The notes under the pieces: model-generated | Databases searched by the model: none | What the model saw: only the letters and a program-made list of their open reading frames with translations | Told to the model about the DNA's origin: nothing | Shown: positions 1 through 11,469 of the stretch, one piece after another | Layout of the letters: each line of letters opens with the position of its first letter | Position numbering within the stretch: the first letter of the stretch is position 1 | Made by a program: the position numbers and the translations under genes | Assembly (NCBI GenBank): GCA_019155185.1 | Contig: CM032816.1 | Coordinates: 9,774,510 to 9,838,509 of the forward strand | Direction: 5' to 3' | DNA length: 64,000 bases | Source: Beaufortia kweichowensis | Lineage: Eukaryota; Chordata; Actinopteri; Cypriniformes; Gastromyzontidae

Positions 1-2060
1 AACATGCTTCTTTGGCAGCCGACAGGCTTTGCTTTGGCTCGCGTTCGTGTGCATTTAATTTAAACCTTTTACAGGCGGTTCGTGCAAACCTGCCGGGAAG
101 CATCTCTGTGATCAACTTTTGTTGAGTCAAAACTGACCCTGTTCATTTTCTTAATAAATGTTGCTGCTTTTGATTTATTGCTGCACTAAATTATTTTGGA
201 GTAATTAGTTAAAATACGTCTTATAGCCTTAATATGCAGAACAGTTAAGATGCTGTGGCTTTTGGCACAAAACATATACATCACAAATATGTAACATGTT
301 GTGTGTTTACTTTGCAGTAAAGGTGGTTTCAAACTGGTTTTAATGCTGATTGTATAGTAATGTTACTTTGTGCATTATTGCTCTTTTAGTTATTCTAAAT
401 TATTAAAGAATGGCAGATAGATGATGTGAAAAGAAAACGCAGAGTAGTGTGACCTATCAAGTAAGAAAGGCTCAATGCATTTATCATGACTCAGATACTG
501 ATAACCTTATCAACAACTTAGCAGTCCATGTCGGCTTAAAGATTTTCTGCTCAAAAACAGACAAGCACACAGAATGAGAGAGAGAGACTGGGAGAAAGAT
601 GGAGAGAGAGAGAGAATGTTATTTTGTTTTGTTATTTAATGCGTTTGAACATTTGTGGGATGACGACATGTGACATCTGAGCGATTAAACGAGGTCTGGC
701 CGTTGGGGTTGTGTGATAAGACAGCCTCGAAGGGAATAACTGCTGATGGCTGATTGGTGTGAACCTTAAGAATATGTGAAATTAAATAAAAACTGGTCAA
801 CGGTGAGCATTCTTCACTTTGCCGGCAGGTCACAAACTCTGTAAAGTACAATCGCTTTATTTAAGTATCATGACTTGTCTAGATGTTTTACACAGTTTTC
901 TTTCTACGTCCTGATTCATGTTTCACGGTGTTGGGCTTTGGTTTGAGAAATGACCTTTTTTATAATGCCATTTAAATAATTGTTCTCACACAAGCGAGAT
1001 TGATCAGGAAGATCTTCGGATGGAGGAGAAAAGAATTCAGAATTAGGAACAATTGCGTCTTTAAGGGCTTCAGACTAAACAGCTTATTTGTATTCCAGCC
1101 GTACGGCGAGTCTTCTCACGTGTGACTGAGCGCCAGGGAGGGAGGGAGAAAGTGATAGTGAGCGAGTGTGGGGAGGTGAGGAGAGAGAGACCTAAATGTG
1201 ATGCAGCAGAAAGCTGTATGGTACGTAAAGGACCAGAAGCAAACATGCACACGTTCGCATGCTAATGCGTGATCGTGGGAAGGTGGAGGGCAACATTTTT
1301 GGTTTTTATGGATGTATGTTTTGATTTCCAAACCGGGTAGTCTCCTCAGCATCACTTTGAGGATGGATTGGCGTTAGAGACATGTGCATCATCTGTGACT
1401 CGTTCTACAGGTGAGGGAGGACGGTTTTAAGTAAGTTGATGGTGGCCTGAACTAAAAGTTTGATCTTGGAGTTATTTAAATAACATTTGGATTTGAGTAA
1501 AATGTCAGGTGTTTTTGATAAGCTTAAAATAGAGAGAACACTCCAGAGCTTGATTCGGATTTTGGAATTTGTGTTTTTTTTGTATGCGTGCATTGAAGTG
1601 AAACTACTTTTGTGAAATTGTTTTGGGAACTGCAAGGTCAAACGGACGCGCTGGTTTTATTTGTGAGCGCCGGGGCAGAATGATATAAGCTACAATTAAA
1701 CATGTCATCACATTGACTTCATCAGTGGTGAGTAACTTTAATATCCTACTTAAATGGCCTTTTTCTGTTCCTGAACATCCTTGATCATTTGTGACAAATT
1801 GTAAAATGAGTCATTCCTTTCGTAGTTGTTGGGATAAAATCTGGCTTTGGTTTTAACAGCGAGTTCTAGATTTGTGGTATTTTTTGCATCTGTTGTTTGT
1901 GTTTTCTTAAAACTTGATAATTTGTGCAAGAAATCATGCTGGTTTTGAGATATACTGTAAACTTTGATAAACAGGTCATCATTATAGTGACTAAAAGTTC
2001 ATTCAAGGTACATATGAGTATATGTGTTTCTTATGAATCGAACCTGTGACTTTGGTTCTA
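1..2060. other. Unique intergenic DNA, no gene seen
   Basis: No open frame here exceeds about 80 codons and none resembles a known protein. A purine-rich GA tract lies at 576-615, and short GGGA repeats lie near 1136-1148. The rest looks single-copy, AT-rich and non-coding. Confidence 0.7.
576..615. repeat. Imperfect (GA)n purine tract
   Basis: Two GAGAGA runs are separated by a short purine-rich spacer. This is a simple low-complexity tract with no sign of coding. Confidence 0.8.
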
Positions 2061-2068
2061 GTGTCATA

Positions 2069-2409
2069 TAGGGGTGGGAATATTTAGGTACTACGCGATC
2101 CGATCCGATTCCAATTCTGGGGCTCACTATCCGATTCCAAAACGATTCTTCATATAATTTTTTAGCAAATTTGATAAATTTGCATTTTAAATAAATAAAG
2201 AGTTTTTATGCTTTTTGTTTATAGTTAGAATCTCTTTGACAGTATTCCCATCTTGAATTTTAATTTTATTGCTTTTATTTTAACAAAGTTATATTCAGGA
2301 TGAACAAGTTCTGACATAGAATCGATTCTGAATCTTTGAGAATCGATTCAGAATCGTTAGAGAAAGAATCCCGATGCATCGATGCATCGATTTTTTTCTC
2401 CCACCCCTA
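2069..2409. mobile_element. Non-autonomous hAT-type MITE, 341 bp, with 8-bp target duplication
   Basis: The element begins TAGGGGTGGGA and ends with its exact reverse complement TCCCACCCCTA, an 11-bp perfect terminal inverted repeat. It is flanked by a perfect 8-bp direct repeat GTGTCATA at 2061-2068 and 2410-2417. An 8-bp target duplication with short inverted ends is the hallmark of hAT transposons, known from family biology. The interior carries several palindromic ATCGAT or GAATCGATTC motifs near 2320-2390 and no transposase frame, so it must have been moved in trans. The intact ends and duplication suggest a fairly recent or well-preserved insertion. The superfamily call is strong; no Repbase name is claimed. 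Confidence 0.88.
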
Positions 2410-2417
2410 GTGTCATA

Positions 2418-5091
2418 CATAATCACTTGAACAAGAGCAAAAGTTACAATGTTATGTAAAGGAATAGACGGTTTTTCCTTTGATACATCAGGTGATGCTG
2501 AGATTAAGGGTTGCCGTTGTGATGTCACAAGGTTTTTGTAGACATATTTTCAATGTATCTGGCCATTTGGAAGACCTAGAATTTTGACCCAGATTCCACT
2601 TTTTCCTTATTTGTTATCTCACCCCTGAAGGCAGTTTGATATGGGAAGTGGTGGTGTACAAAAATCGAATAGACTAGTGTCAGATAAAGTTTGTCCCCAG
2701 ATGAGTTTCTCATTTCATCTAGACGATTTATTGAGCAAGTGCATATCTGTGACGCATTTATCCTCACTAACATTTAAGCATTTTTTATTTTTTGCAAAAC
2801 TAATGTGAAGTCAAAGATCTTAGCAACGAAATTGTCGATTATTGTGTGCCACAAGTACTTTATAGTCCAATGTTTTCAAACTTGATGACTCATGTGTCTT
2901 GGTCATGAATGGTCAAAGTCTTTACACTATGTGCAAACATTAGATTTTGGGCTTCAAAAAGTTTGGAAACTTCAACAGCGTGGCCTCAGGCAAGAGTTCA
3001 TATGATCTCAAAACTGCAGTTTTAACGGCTTTAAGACAGCTGAAATGCCAGAGGAGGGTAAAACCCTTGAGCTTTCCCTGTGAAAACACACTGCAAAGCC
3101 AATGTCCAAAAACGCTCATGGCAACCCGGAGAGACTATACCATACAGTACGTGCTCAAAAGCACCATCGGTTTACCTGTGGATCTGTTGCAAAACATAGC
3201 AAGCTTCCTTGATGTCTGCTGCCTACATAGACAGCACTACACTGTAGTGTAACAGAGTCGTTTGATGACGTTTTGTAACATCCCGTCACTTCTCTCAGTT
3301 CCTCCTGACGTCTCCTCAGAGACAGACGTGAGACAGTTGTCTCGATTATGTTGTTAGTAAAAGTGCTCATTCACTCTTAATGCAATTAGGAACGTGACAG
3401 CTATGTTGTGAGCGATGATGTTTAATGCACCACACAGCTCAGTGTGTGTCCCAAAGCCCATGACACCGCTGTGATTGACAGCATAATAACTGATATAGTT
3501 ATGAAAATGAATGCAGAGATAAACTCTGATGCCCTTAGATCACAGACAGGATGGCTGATGTAAAAAAGCGCATATTGTGATACTTTGGCCCTGAGGTGGT
3601 TGTCTTGACCTATATTATTACTGTAAATGCATGTCATGGATTAGATATTAGATGTTGTGCCTGGAATAATATCAGTGTGTTTTTCTTGTGCGTTTCAGGT
3701 TTAGCTAAAAAAGTTAGAATGTAGTAAATGAAGAGACACTTTCAGCTCTTTATTAATAGAGATATTTTTGACATTCGACAGTCAAAATAAGTTTAAAAAT
3801 AAGCGACTTAAAAATACATTTAATTGTCGGTTCACACTGTGCTATAAAAAATTCACTTTCTGTACAGATAAAAACTATGTTTGACCTTTTTCTAGGGCAC
3901 ACTGTGTACCTAAGACCATCTGTAGCGAGTGTGTACGTGTGCACGTGTCCATCTGTGAAACGCAGACTTGTCTTATTAGTGTATCATCATAATCGTATCC
4001 CTGTTAAAAAGTGACAGCTCCATTTCCAAACCCGCCATGTTGGCTGATTGACTATGTCATCTCTGCGTTCGTGGAAGGTAATATGTGGTGCTGCTTCCAA
4101 AAAATCATGTGGATTTTATTGCTCAGAGATTGCTCTTTTATAGCTCAGGAGGTCTAATGGAATAGTCAGGAATCGGTGTTGTCTCTGATGTTTCTCATGC
4201 AGTTTCATATAGGGAAAATGTATTATGTAAATGATATGTGAATGTTGTGAATTTAATTGCAGGTGTCTTGCCAAATTTGAGCACAGTTTGAGACTAAAAA
4301 GTCTGTTTAAAGTCTATTTAATTACCTTATTGTTTTGTATAAGAAACAACTAAGAAATTAAGGAGATCTCCTTGTACATAGTACATAACCGTCACGTTGA
4401 TGCTTTGTTAATAGAGTTATTGTGCGGCGTGGCAATGCAGACTATAATAACTCCAAATATGATTTACAAGTCCTCCACTAAAACCTGACGTTAATCTAAA
4501 ATCAACCATTATTCAATACTCGCAACAAATGAAAATGAAATATTAGAAATGTTCGCAGGCTTCGCTTTTAAACAAATGAATTAAAACAGCAGCTAGAAGT
4601 AAACAACCAAGGCTTATAATTAAAGCTTCTCTGGTAGGAAGGAATGAAAATAAATTTTTTCTATGCAATTTGAGATGCCCAAGGGGGTCAAAAACGCCTC
4701 CAGGCTGCTTTAGAAACTGCCCTCCTTAATGTTTTTTAAGATCTGCCTTTTATTGCAGTGACATCAAAACATCGTCTTTTTGCTCTCAATGTTTTTCTTT
4801 CTCAAAGGTTTGAAGCACTGGACGCCTCACGCCTCCTAATTGGAGCTGATTAAAATTGTCTATGTAGTTTACTTTTTCCTCCACAGTTTGCGTTTCTTTC
4901 TCTCTGCCATCTTTTGTCCTTATTGCTCTTTGATGTGTATAATATGAAAACGCATGTTATTTTCATGACGTTTTGCTGTGATCAGTTCAGACGATTCATT
5001 TGTTTACTGTTTGTGGCCTGATGTTGGAGAAATCTTTTATAACTATCAGATAATAGGATTTATTTTAGTTGTGCTACTAAACTGAAACAAA
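2418..5091. other. Unique intergenic DNA, no gene seen
   Basis: The longest frame (2947-3252, plus strand, about 100 codons) starts at a non-ATG codon and shows no domain. The part at 3130-3330 is GC-richer and could be an old repeat or a regulatory block, but nothing in it is recognised. The remainder is AT-rich and featureless. Confidence 0.65.
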
Positions 5092-5467
5092 CACTGCAAA
5101 AATCTTTTACTTAATGTTTTATCTTGTTTTCAAAACACACTTAATATCCTTAATTTGTAAATATCCTTAAAACAAAATACTCACTAGGGATTTTTGTCTT
5201 GATTTAAGAGAATTTTTTTTTACATTTGTTAATATAACATTTGTCAAAACAAGAACAGTCTGTTTGCCAATGGAATAATAAAAACAATCGAATTCAGAAC
5301 GAAAAAACAAGATTATCTTGTGCCTCAGTGAAAAACAGCTTTTTCTTGTTTTAAGCAAAAACATCCCCAATACCAAAATTTCTTGCATTTAGGTAAATAT
5401 ATCTTGTATTAGGGATGTTTGTGGATAATTGTGCTTGAAAACAAGTAAGAATATGTTTTTTGCAGTG
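5092..5467. mobile_element. Fold-back DNA element with CACTGCAAAAA ends, 376 bp
   Basis: The left end CACTGCAAAAA (5092) is answered by TTTTTTGCAGTG at the right end (5456-5467). The inverted similarity continues inward: a TACTT motif followed by TTGTTTTCAA on the left matches TTGAAAACAAGTAAG on the right. The interior also holds imperfect repeats of an 'ATATCTTGTATTAGGGATG'-like motif. There is no transposase frame. No clear target duplication is visible, so the exact edges could be off by a few bases. Elements with this terminus are abundant in teleosts (recalled), and this copy is diverged. Confidence 0.75.
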
Positions 5468-7860
5468 ATGTTGGGGTTAAGCAGCATTTAAACTCGTTAT
5501 TTAATCATTTAAATAATAATTTAAATTAAAAAAAATAAAAAATATAGTGAAGAACAGCATGATTAAATGTTATATTTTACTGTAAAGCATTTTAGTAAAG
5601 TATATGTGATTCATTTTATACCAATTTATGTATTATCAGATTCAGACCAGATCAGCTATAATTTTTCATGCAAAAGCAATGTCAACAAACACTAATGTAC
5701 AGTATTGTTCTGTCATGCTATACTAGTATCATATTACTGTAAAAGCTACAGTAGACAGCTTGAATCATTGCTCAGCGTTGCTCTGGACGTACTGTAATAT
5801 CTTTAATCTTGCATTTGTTTAAACCATAAATGGGAGCATCTCAACAGAGGCATCAGCGAGATGTGCAGATAGTAAATGCATCACGCTAACACATTCTGTA
5901 CAATTACATAATGAGAAAAACACAGAGCTTCCAAAGCGACGCTGAACTACTAATGGAGCCACACGGTTCCTTGTATCAGATGAATAAAACACCGGAAAGT
6001 GATGATTCAGCGTTACAGGAACCGCAGACACGCCTGTCGCTGTCACGCTTATTAAAATCACATCTCTCAGACCAAGCCTTCTGTATATGTGATAGGAATA
6101 GTTTAGATAATAGTTTAGATCATCCATACTTGGTTATGCTCGGACTCTCAGTGGTGTAAATGCAGAGAGGATGAGATGGTGTTTTGAAACTTTTATGATG
6201 AAAGCTTTGCAGTTATGAATCATTGTGGAAATATGTGAGTGTTGGTGTTTTGGACTAATTCACAGTGGAAAAAAACCTTCTTTTCATAAAAGTTAATTGC
6301 TACCTTTTTTGCAAACATAAGTGGTTTTGATCAATGTCTTCTGTTCTCTTTGTTTGTGGCATAATGAAGATAAGTTGTTTGTAATTAGTGAAGACTTGAG
6401 ATGTCAGAATAAAAGAGTGTATGGTAGCAAAGTTTTATATTGACGTAGTTTTAAATAGTAAAAACAGTAAAAACAAAGCATTGTTGTATTTCCATCTAAA
6501 AGAGCTTCAAAACAGTCTTCTGCCCGCGGCCCAACATGTGGTGCACCTCCTCTGCATCTGTTCATCTAGAACTTTGCCTAATGCTGTGAAGCACAACGCA
6601 GCACGACACCGGTAGTCTCCAATTATGCCATACCGTCAGAGTCGAAACAGATTAAAACATGGATGCTAGAACCTCAGATCTGTGGCGCCGGCAGACAGGA
6701 CCGTGAATATTAAGAAACAGCTGTTCTGCTACCGCAGGTCCTGCAAAATGAACATGGGCTAATGAAGGTCTCTTCTGGTTAATTGTGTAAACTATAAATA
6801 GAAGATGATGATGGTGGCTTGGTCCGAGAGGGATCGCCTCGTGGTCGATTGGTCACTTCTTTGACCCTGTGTGTCTAAATTGATAGTCAGGGGTTATTAT
6901 TGTAATATGTCTTTTGTCACAAATAACTATATAGTAATATAAATACATTTTGCATTGTGTGTTTGAGTAAATTGTGGATAAAATCGTTAGTTGGTCTTAT
7001 CTCGTCAGATTCCGAGAGACGTATCGGGCTGCCCGCAATAATTGAATAGTTGGCGGAAAAACGGCGCCTTCCACCTTGAAAGGAAATCACACCGCAGCCC
7101 TTAAAAGATTGAAAAAATTCTCTCTCCAAAGTGACACTGCCTATCTTTATGATGAGGCCTTCCCTGCTGAAAATATATATTGACTTCAGATAACATGCAG
7201 TCTTTTTTTTCCATGTTCTCTCGCTTTTTATCTGCACAGGGACAGACGTTTTGGCCTTTGCAGTCCGTAGGCAGTTTGTGGGCTTGTGTTTAAAAACGGT
7301 GAAGTGGCGGAGGTTTCAATCGATAGGATTCGCTCCGAAGCTCATGCAGTCAGTGACCCCGACAAAATACTGCCGACCCCTGAGATTCCAAAACAATAAC
7401 ATAACGGTGGTGAAAGGAAGGAAGCAGGCCTATAGAAGCCGAACGTGCCGCTATTTTCCCCGGAGATGGTTTTCTGTTATCTCTGTCTGTTTAAAGTCGA
7501 AATTCATAATCACCTTGTTACAACAAATCCTGCAATTAAACAGAATGCATAATTAAAAACACAATGCATCGATTAAATACAACAAGTAAGGTTGACAAAC
7601 ACGACATTATGTGTTACAGCAGCCATGGACGATTGCCCTGCGTCACGTCCAATTATATTGTTATTGTTTATCGAGTCGGCACCAATTACAGCTCAGGATA
7701 ACTCTATCTGTGTTTGGAAGTCTCTTCCATATCCTGTTTCATAAGAGATATCCTTTTAGACGCAGCAGGGTTTGCTTCATTATTTGGTTATTTCCGCAAA
7801 GTAAATAAATAAGCACACTGTCGGTTGTTATTCTGAACGCAAAGTGAAATGCGTCGGCGT
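5468..7860. other. Intergenic DNA with GC-richer unique blocks
   Basis: The stretch starts with AT-rich low-complexity sequence (5500-5560). Blocks at 6600-6790 and 6980-7560 are more GC-balanced and non-repetitive and may be conserved non-coding elements. The 7251-7556 frame opens at TTG and lacks any recognisable domain, so it is not called a gene. Confidence 0.55.
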
Positions 7861-8160
7861 TACACAGAAAGTTGCTGAAGCCTTATCTGCGGAGACCCCC
7901 TGTCTCCCCCCGGAGAGAATTATTCATGATAGAAGATGCTCCTGAGCTTTCCTCTTAAATGAGCCTGTTTTCATCTCAGCAGCCCTTGACATAATAAATA
8001 TGCTTTTGTTGTTAGTTTGATATTCTGAGGAGACTTTATAAAAGCATAAACTTTATATCCTTTAAAACTCCAGACCCATTAACATTTTATGGCCCCTCAA
8101 AAAGCATTGATGCTTAATTAATTAGCCGAGAATACAGTAATGCTGTTTTTTCAAATCACA
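7861..8160. promoter_or_regulatory. Candidate conserved non-coding element
   Basis: This is a non-repetitive block in which C-rich segments alternate with AT-rich factor-site-like motifs, including TTATTCATGA near 7920 and TTAATTAATTAG near 8115, a homeodomain-type core. No frame spans it. The texture is like that of vertebrate developmental enhancers, but conservation cannot be seen from one sequence. Confidence 0.25.
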
Positions 8161-8320
8161 AGTTTATCCACTTTATATATATATTTATATATGTGATTTT
8201 TTTATAAATGCTTTTATATGCATAGACTACCGTCTTAAATTCAACTAAATAATTGTTTAATATTTCATTTTACATTATTATTATTATTGTTATTATTTTT
8301 ATTTTTATTATCATGAAAGT
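8161..8320. repeat. AT-rich low-complexity tract with imperfect (TTA)n
   Basis: TATATATA runs near 8175-8195 are followed by an imperfect TTATTATTATTG tract at about 8274-8312. It is simple-sequence DNA with no other signal. Confidence 0.7.
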
Positions 8321-8412
8321 CAAAATTCTTTATTGTCATATGTACAAGTACTATGTAAATATAAAATGAAAACTTTCTTGAATGCTTATTCTATGACAAT
8401 GGACACAATACA
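8317..8412. repeat. Fragment resembling a dispersed fish repeat, possibly a LINE tail
   Basis: The segment reads AAGTCAAAATTCTTTATTGT followed by a CATATGTACAAGTAC motif, then a diverged AAAATGAAAACTTTCTTGAA segment. This resembles a 'tttattgtcatatgtacaagta' dispersed repeat that I recall from fish genomes. Neither the parent element nor its ends can be defined here. Confidence 0.35.
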
Positions 8413-10278
8413 GTACAGTGGCCATTTACTGCTATGTATACAGTACAAAAGGTTCCATAAGTGACTAGTTGCAATTATTATTTTTATACATTTAAAAAAA
8501 TACTTTTTAAAATGTATTCTAAAATATTTAATTTTTTGTGTCGTTTTCGTTTTTTCCCCATGTCTGTTACGTGTTGACAGGGTTATAACATGGTCAAGAC
8601 GGTAGTGCTGTTTACACACAGGTGTTGTACACCTATTGTACATCACCCGTTAGCAAGGCCAGCAACATATTCTTCATTAGATCACCAGCAGGACTAGACC
8701 AAGTGTTGCAAGAAATCATACCGCAAAATGGTTACAACATGAGTGGTATTTCAGATAAGGCCATTTCTCTTGGGCGATTAGGAACATGCCACTTAATGTT
8801 TTCCTTCCAAAACTTCTGTTTGGTTGCCAGTGGTTTCAAGCGAGTTTATAAACCTGTATGTTCATTATATTAATTGTTTGCAAGATGTGTGAAGTGAATC
8901 TGTCATTGAAGGGAAAGGAAAGGCAGCTTGTCAGCACACTCGTCAGTGGTTCATGAGATCAAAAGAAGCATCAGTAAAGATTTACAAAAGAGATATGACA
9001 TTGGATTGGAAAGGAACATTCTGTATGAAGCCTCAAAATGTAGACCTGAAGGGAAGTCAAAAGACTTCTGGAGTCAGTGTTTGACCTAAAAAAAAAAAAA
9101 CACTTATTGAGCCAGGATCAATTGAAATAAAAACTAAAAGATCAGACTTTAAAATTATTATATTGAATAAAAATTGACCGAAAGACCCAGACAATTTTTG
9201 ATTCAAGAAGCTATTAATGTGCACTTAGCTCTGTTTTGTTTACCTCTGAAACTGATTTGGGACTTTGATGGGTTTTAATTCATCACATGCTGTACTTGTT
9301 ATGCAAAATATTTGGATTTGCTGTTCAGGATCATTTATCTCCACTGATCAAGTTTAAAGTGAAATTCATTTGCGATATTTTTTGACGGTGCGTGTTTGTC
9401 TGACGTCTGTTCCTTGGGTCTCTCAAGACGGAAGCTAAGAAGGAATACTTGACGTATCGCTATACATAATTAATATCTTATCGGCAGGTAGCTGCCGCCT
9501 CCCACTCGAAGCGAGCTGTACGGATTTTTGAAGGGCGAGATGAAGCTAAAGACTTGACTAATAATGCTCTAATCTGGACTCATTTTCACACTGCATTTAC
9601 AGAGCAGGATGTCCTTAGGGGAGTTTAAGCTCTGTCAGCCAGAAATGGCTTCCCGCTGCTGTGAATGAAAGCTAAAACTAATAAGAAAGGAACACTGAGT
9701 GCTTCAATCAGTCTTGGGTTATCTAACAGCTTCCCTCGTACCTGACCTGCACTTTCCCGACCTTCCTCCAAAACAAAGCACGCTCAGTTTCGCGTGATTG
9801 ACAACTTTTGAATGATTTTGACCTTGTGCAAACCTCTATTCATGTTATCTAAATGGCAAAACCATATAGCACGTGAATTATGCCAAGAGATGAACACGCA
9901 ACATATTAATGAGCTCTTGGCCAAAAGGCTGTCGACAGTGCAGAAATGATGATGTCACCGTGTCAAGTTGCTGTTGGAGAAGAAAACGGAGCTGATTTTT
10001 CTCCTCGCGAGTGCCTAACAAGACCTCGACCGCTATTCCCAGCAGGAAGACGTCACATAAAGAGCGGCATGGATCAATAGAGCTAAGAGTTTAATATTCT
10101 CCACATAAATTATAGCGTAGCCGTGGGACTGTGGATGGTCTTGCGTGGTGTAAGATGGGAGGATGAAATCAATTAGAATTCAGAAAAGCCCTCATCCACG
10201 CTACTTTTTGGGGTTTGGTGTCACGATGCATCCTGCTGTTATAAAAGTGAGAAGCTTGTGGTAGTGGATAGAAAGGAA
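8413..10278. other. Unique intergenic DNA
   Basis: A poly(A) run of 13 lies near 9090. The blocks at 9470-9660 and 9880-10130 are more GC-balanced, non-repetitive and possibly regulatory. No frame has recognisable protein features. Confidence 0.6.
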
Positions 10279-10508
10279 TTAAAGGGATACTGTGGTTTAC
10301 TCAATTCTGTCTTATACTTAGACTTTCTTTCTGTCTCCTGTGTAACACAAAAGAAGATATTTTGTCTCAGTGGTTTAGTGTCTATACAATGAAAATGAAT
10401 TGAGGTCAATGTTGTTTGATTACCAGCATTTTTCAAAATATCTCTTTTGTGTTCTGCAGAAGAAAGAAAGTCATACAGATTGGAAATGAGTAAAACATGA
10501 CAGATGAA
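10279..10508. mobile_element. Copy 1 of a TTAA-type fold-back repeat family, right end degraded
   Basis: It starts TTAAAGGGAT, the terminus of a very abundant cyprinid fold-back repeat (recalled). The arms at about 10322-10364 and 10434-10471 are reverse complements of each other, with TTCTTTCT and AACACAAAAGA motifs on the left answered by TCTTTTGTGTT and AGAAAGAAAG on the right. The middle carries the typical 'tggtttagtgtctatacaatg' type segment. The far right terminus is missing or decayed. TTAA termini suggest piggyBac-like mobilisation, which is inference. Related copies lie at 19302-19462 and 48737-48955. Confidence 0.75.
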
Positions 10509-11168
10509 TTAATAGCTTTCCAGATTTACTTTGAGTAATATAATCACCATTTTATCTTTTACGCACCCAGAAAACGTGTTATGCCAATAAAAGCGGTCTT
10601 CCTTTACAAATATGGCATAATATCCAATTGGCTCCGCACAGAATTCCCAACGGTTTTCGCCTTCAGTTTTGTTCTTCATGGCACGTCTCCAGCCCCTCTT
10701 ATTTTTAATAAAACGCTCCTTCCCATGGGCGTCTCTTTCCCTGGCAGTAGTCTTTATTTCGCACCGGCATTTCAACCTGCCAAGCTGTAGGGGATTCGGC
10801 CCCTGGGAATCCGCTGATCTCCACATGAGCATCTTTTCTTGCACGTCGGTCCCCAGAGTTTCTCATTGACATTCATCACGTCTTCTTAGTGAAATTAGTG
10901 TTTATTGTGTTATGTAAAGAGACTGGGGAATTAATTTCACAGTAAACAGACTCTCATGGTATTAATGATGCAAAAATACATATTCTTATGCAAAAAATGC
11001 AAAGCCTCTGGCATTTTTAATGGCGGCTAGTACAATGAAATTAAACTTGGTATGCAATATTTAATGGATTTTTGTCTTGCATTATGACACCATATTGCAA
11101 TATCATACAGTAATTCAATAATTACATGCATCACGTATTTGTTTGGCCATCATTTGCTTCAGTAGATC
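10509..11168. promoter_or_regulatory. Non-repetitive block, candidate conserved non-coding element at 10560-10880
   Basis: The interval 10560-10880 is GC-balanced and non-repetitive, with short open frames on both strands at once. That pattern fits a conserved non-coding sequence or chance better than a gene. The rest, 10880-11168, is AT-rich with nothing visible. Confidence 0.2.
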
Positions 11169-11469
11169 GGGGAGACCCGGGCTAGTTGTCACATACAAAG
11201 CCAAAGATTTCCTCATGCATTCTTTAGAGGCTATACCCTTTTTATCTTTTTTCTGTTAATTCTGTAAAACCTATAATAGATTACTTAATGACAGGTTCCC
11301 ATTGTGGGAAAAACTTCATTGGGGCATGTTGTCACAAATGTTCATTGCAAACACTTTCCTAGGCAACAAACTGTGAAAATGTTTCGTAGGCAAGACATAT
11401 GTGCCTACAGAAACTTAAAAAGAAATATTCACCGGGGTAAAAGGTGTGATAACTAGCCCTAATCTCCCC
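11169..11469. mobile_element. Fold-back DNA element with 25-bp terminal inverted repeats, 301 bp
   Basis: The left 25 bases (GGGGAGACCC then GGGCTAGTTGTCACA) match the reverse complement of the right 25 bases (GGGGAGATTA then GGGCTAGTTATCACA) at 21 of 25 positions. The interior has no transposase frame. Flanking bases do not show an obvious target duplication, so the superfamily is not assigned. It is a non-autonomous element, moderately diverged. Confidence 0.72.

Noticed and set aside
3130..3330. GC-richer segment that looked like a possible coding fragment of a mobile element
   Set aside because: No frame stays open across it on either strand and no motif is recognised.
7251..7556. 101-codon plus-strand frame rich in Arg and Lys
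   Set aside because: It starts at TTG, shows no domain, and overlaps the end region of a similar-length minus-strand frame. A conserved non-coding block is more likely.
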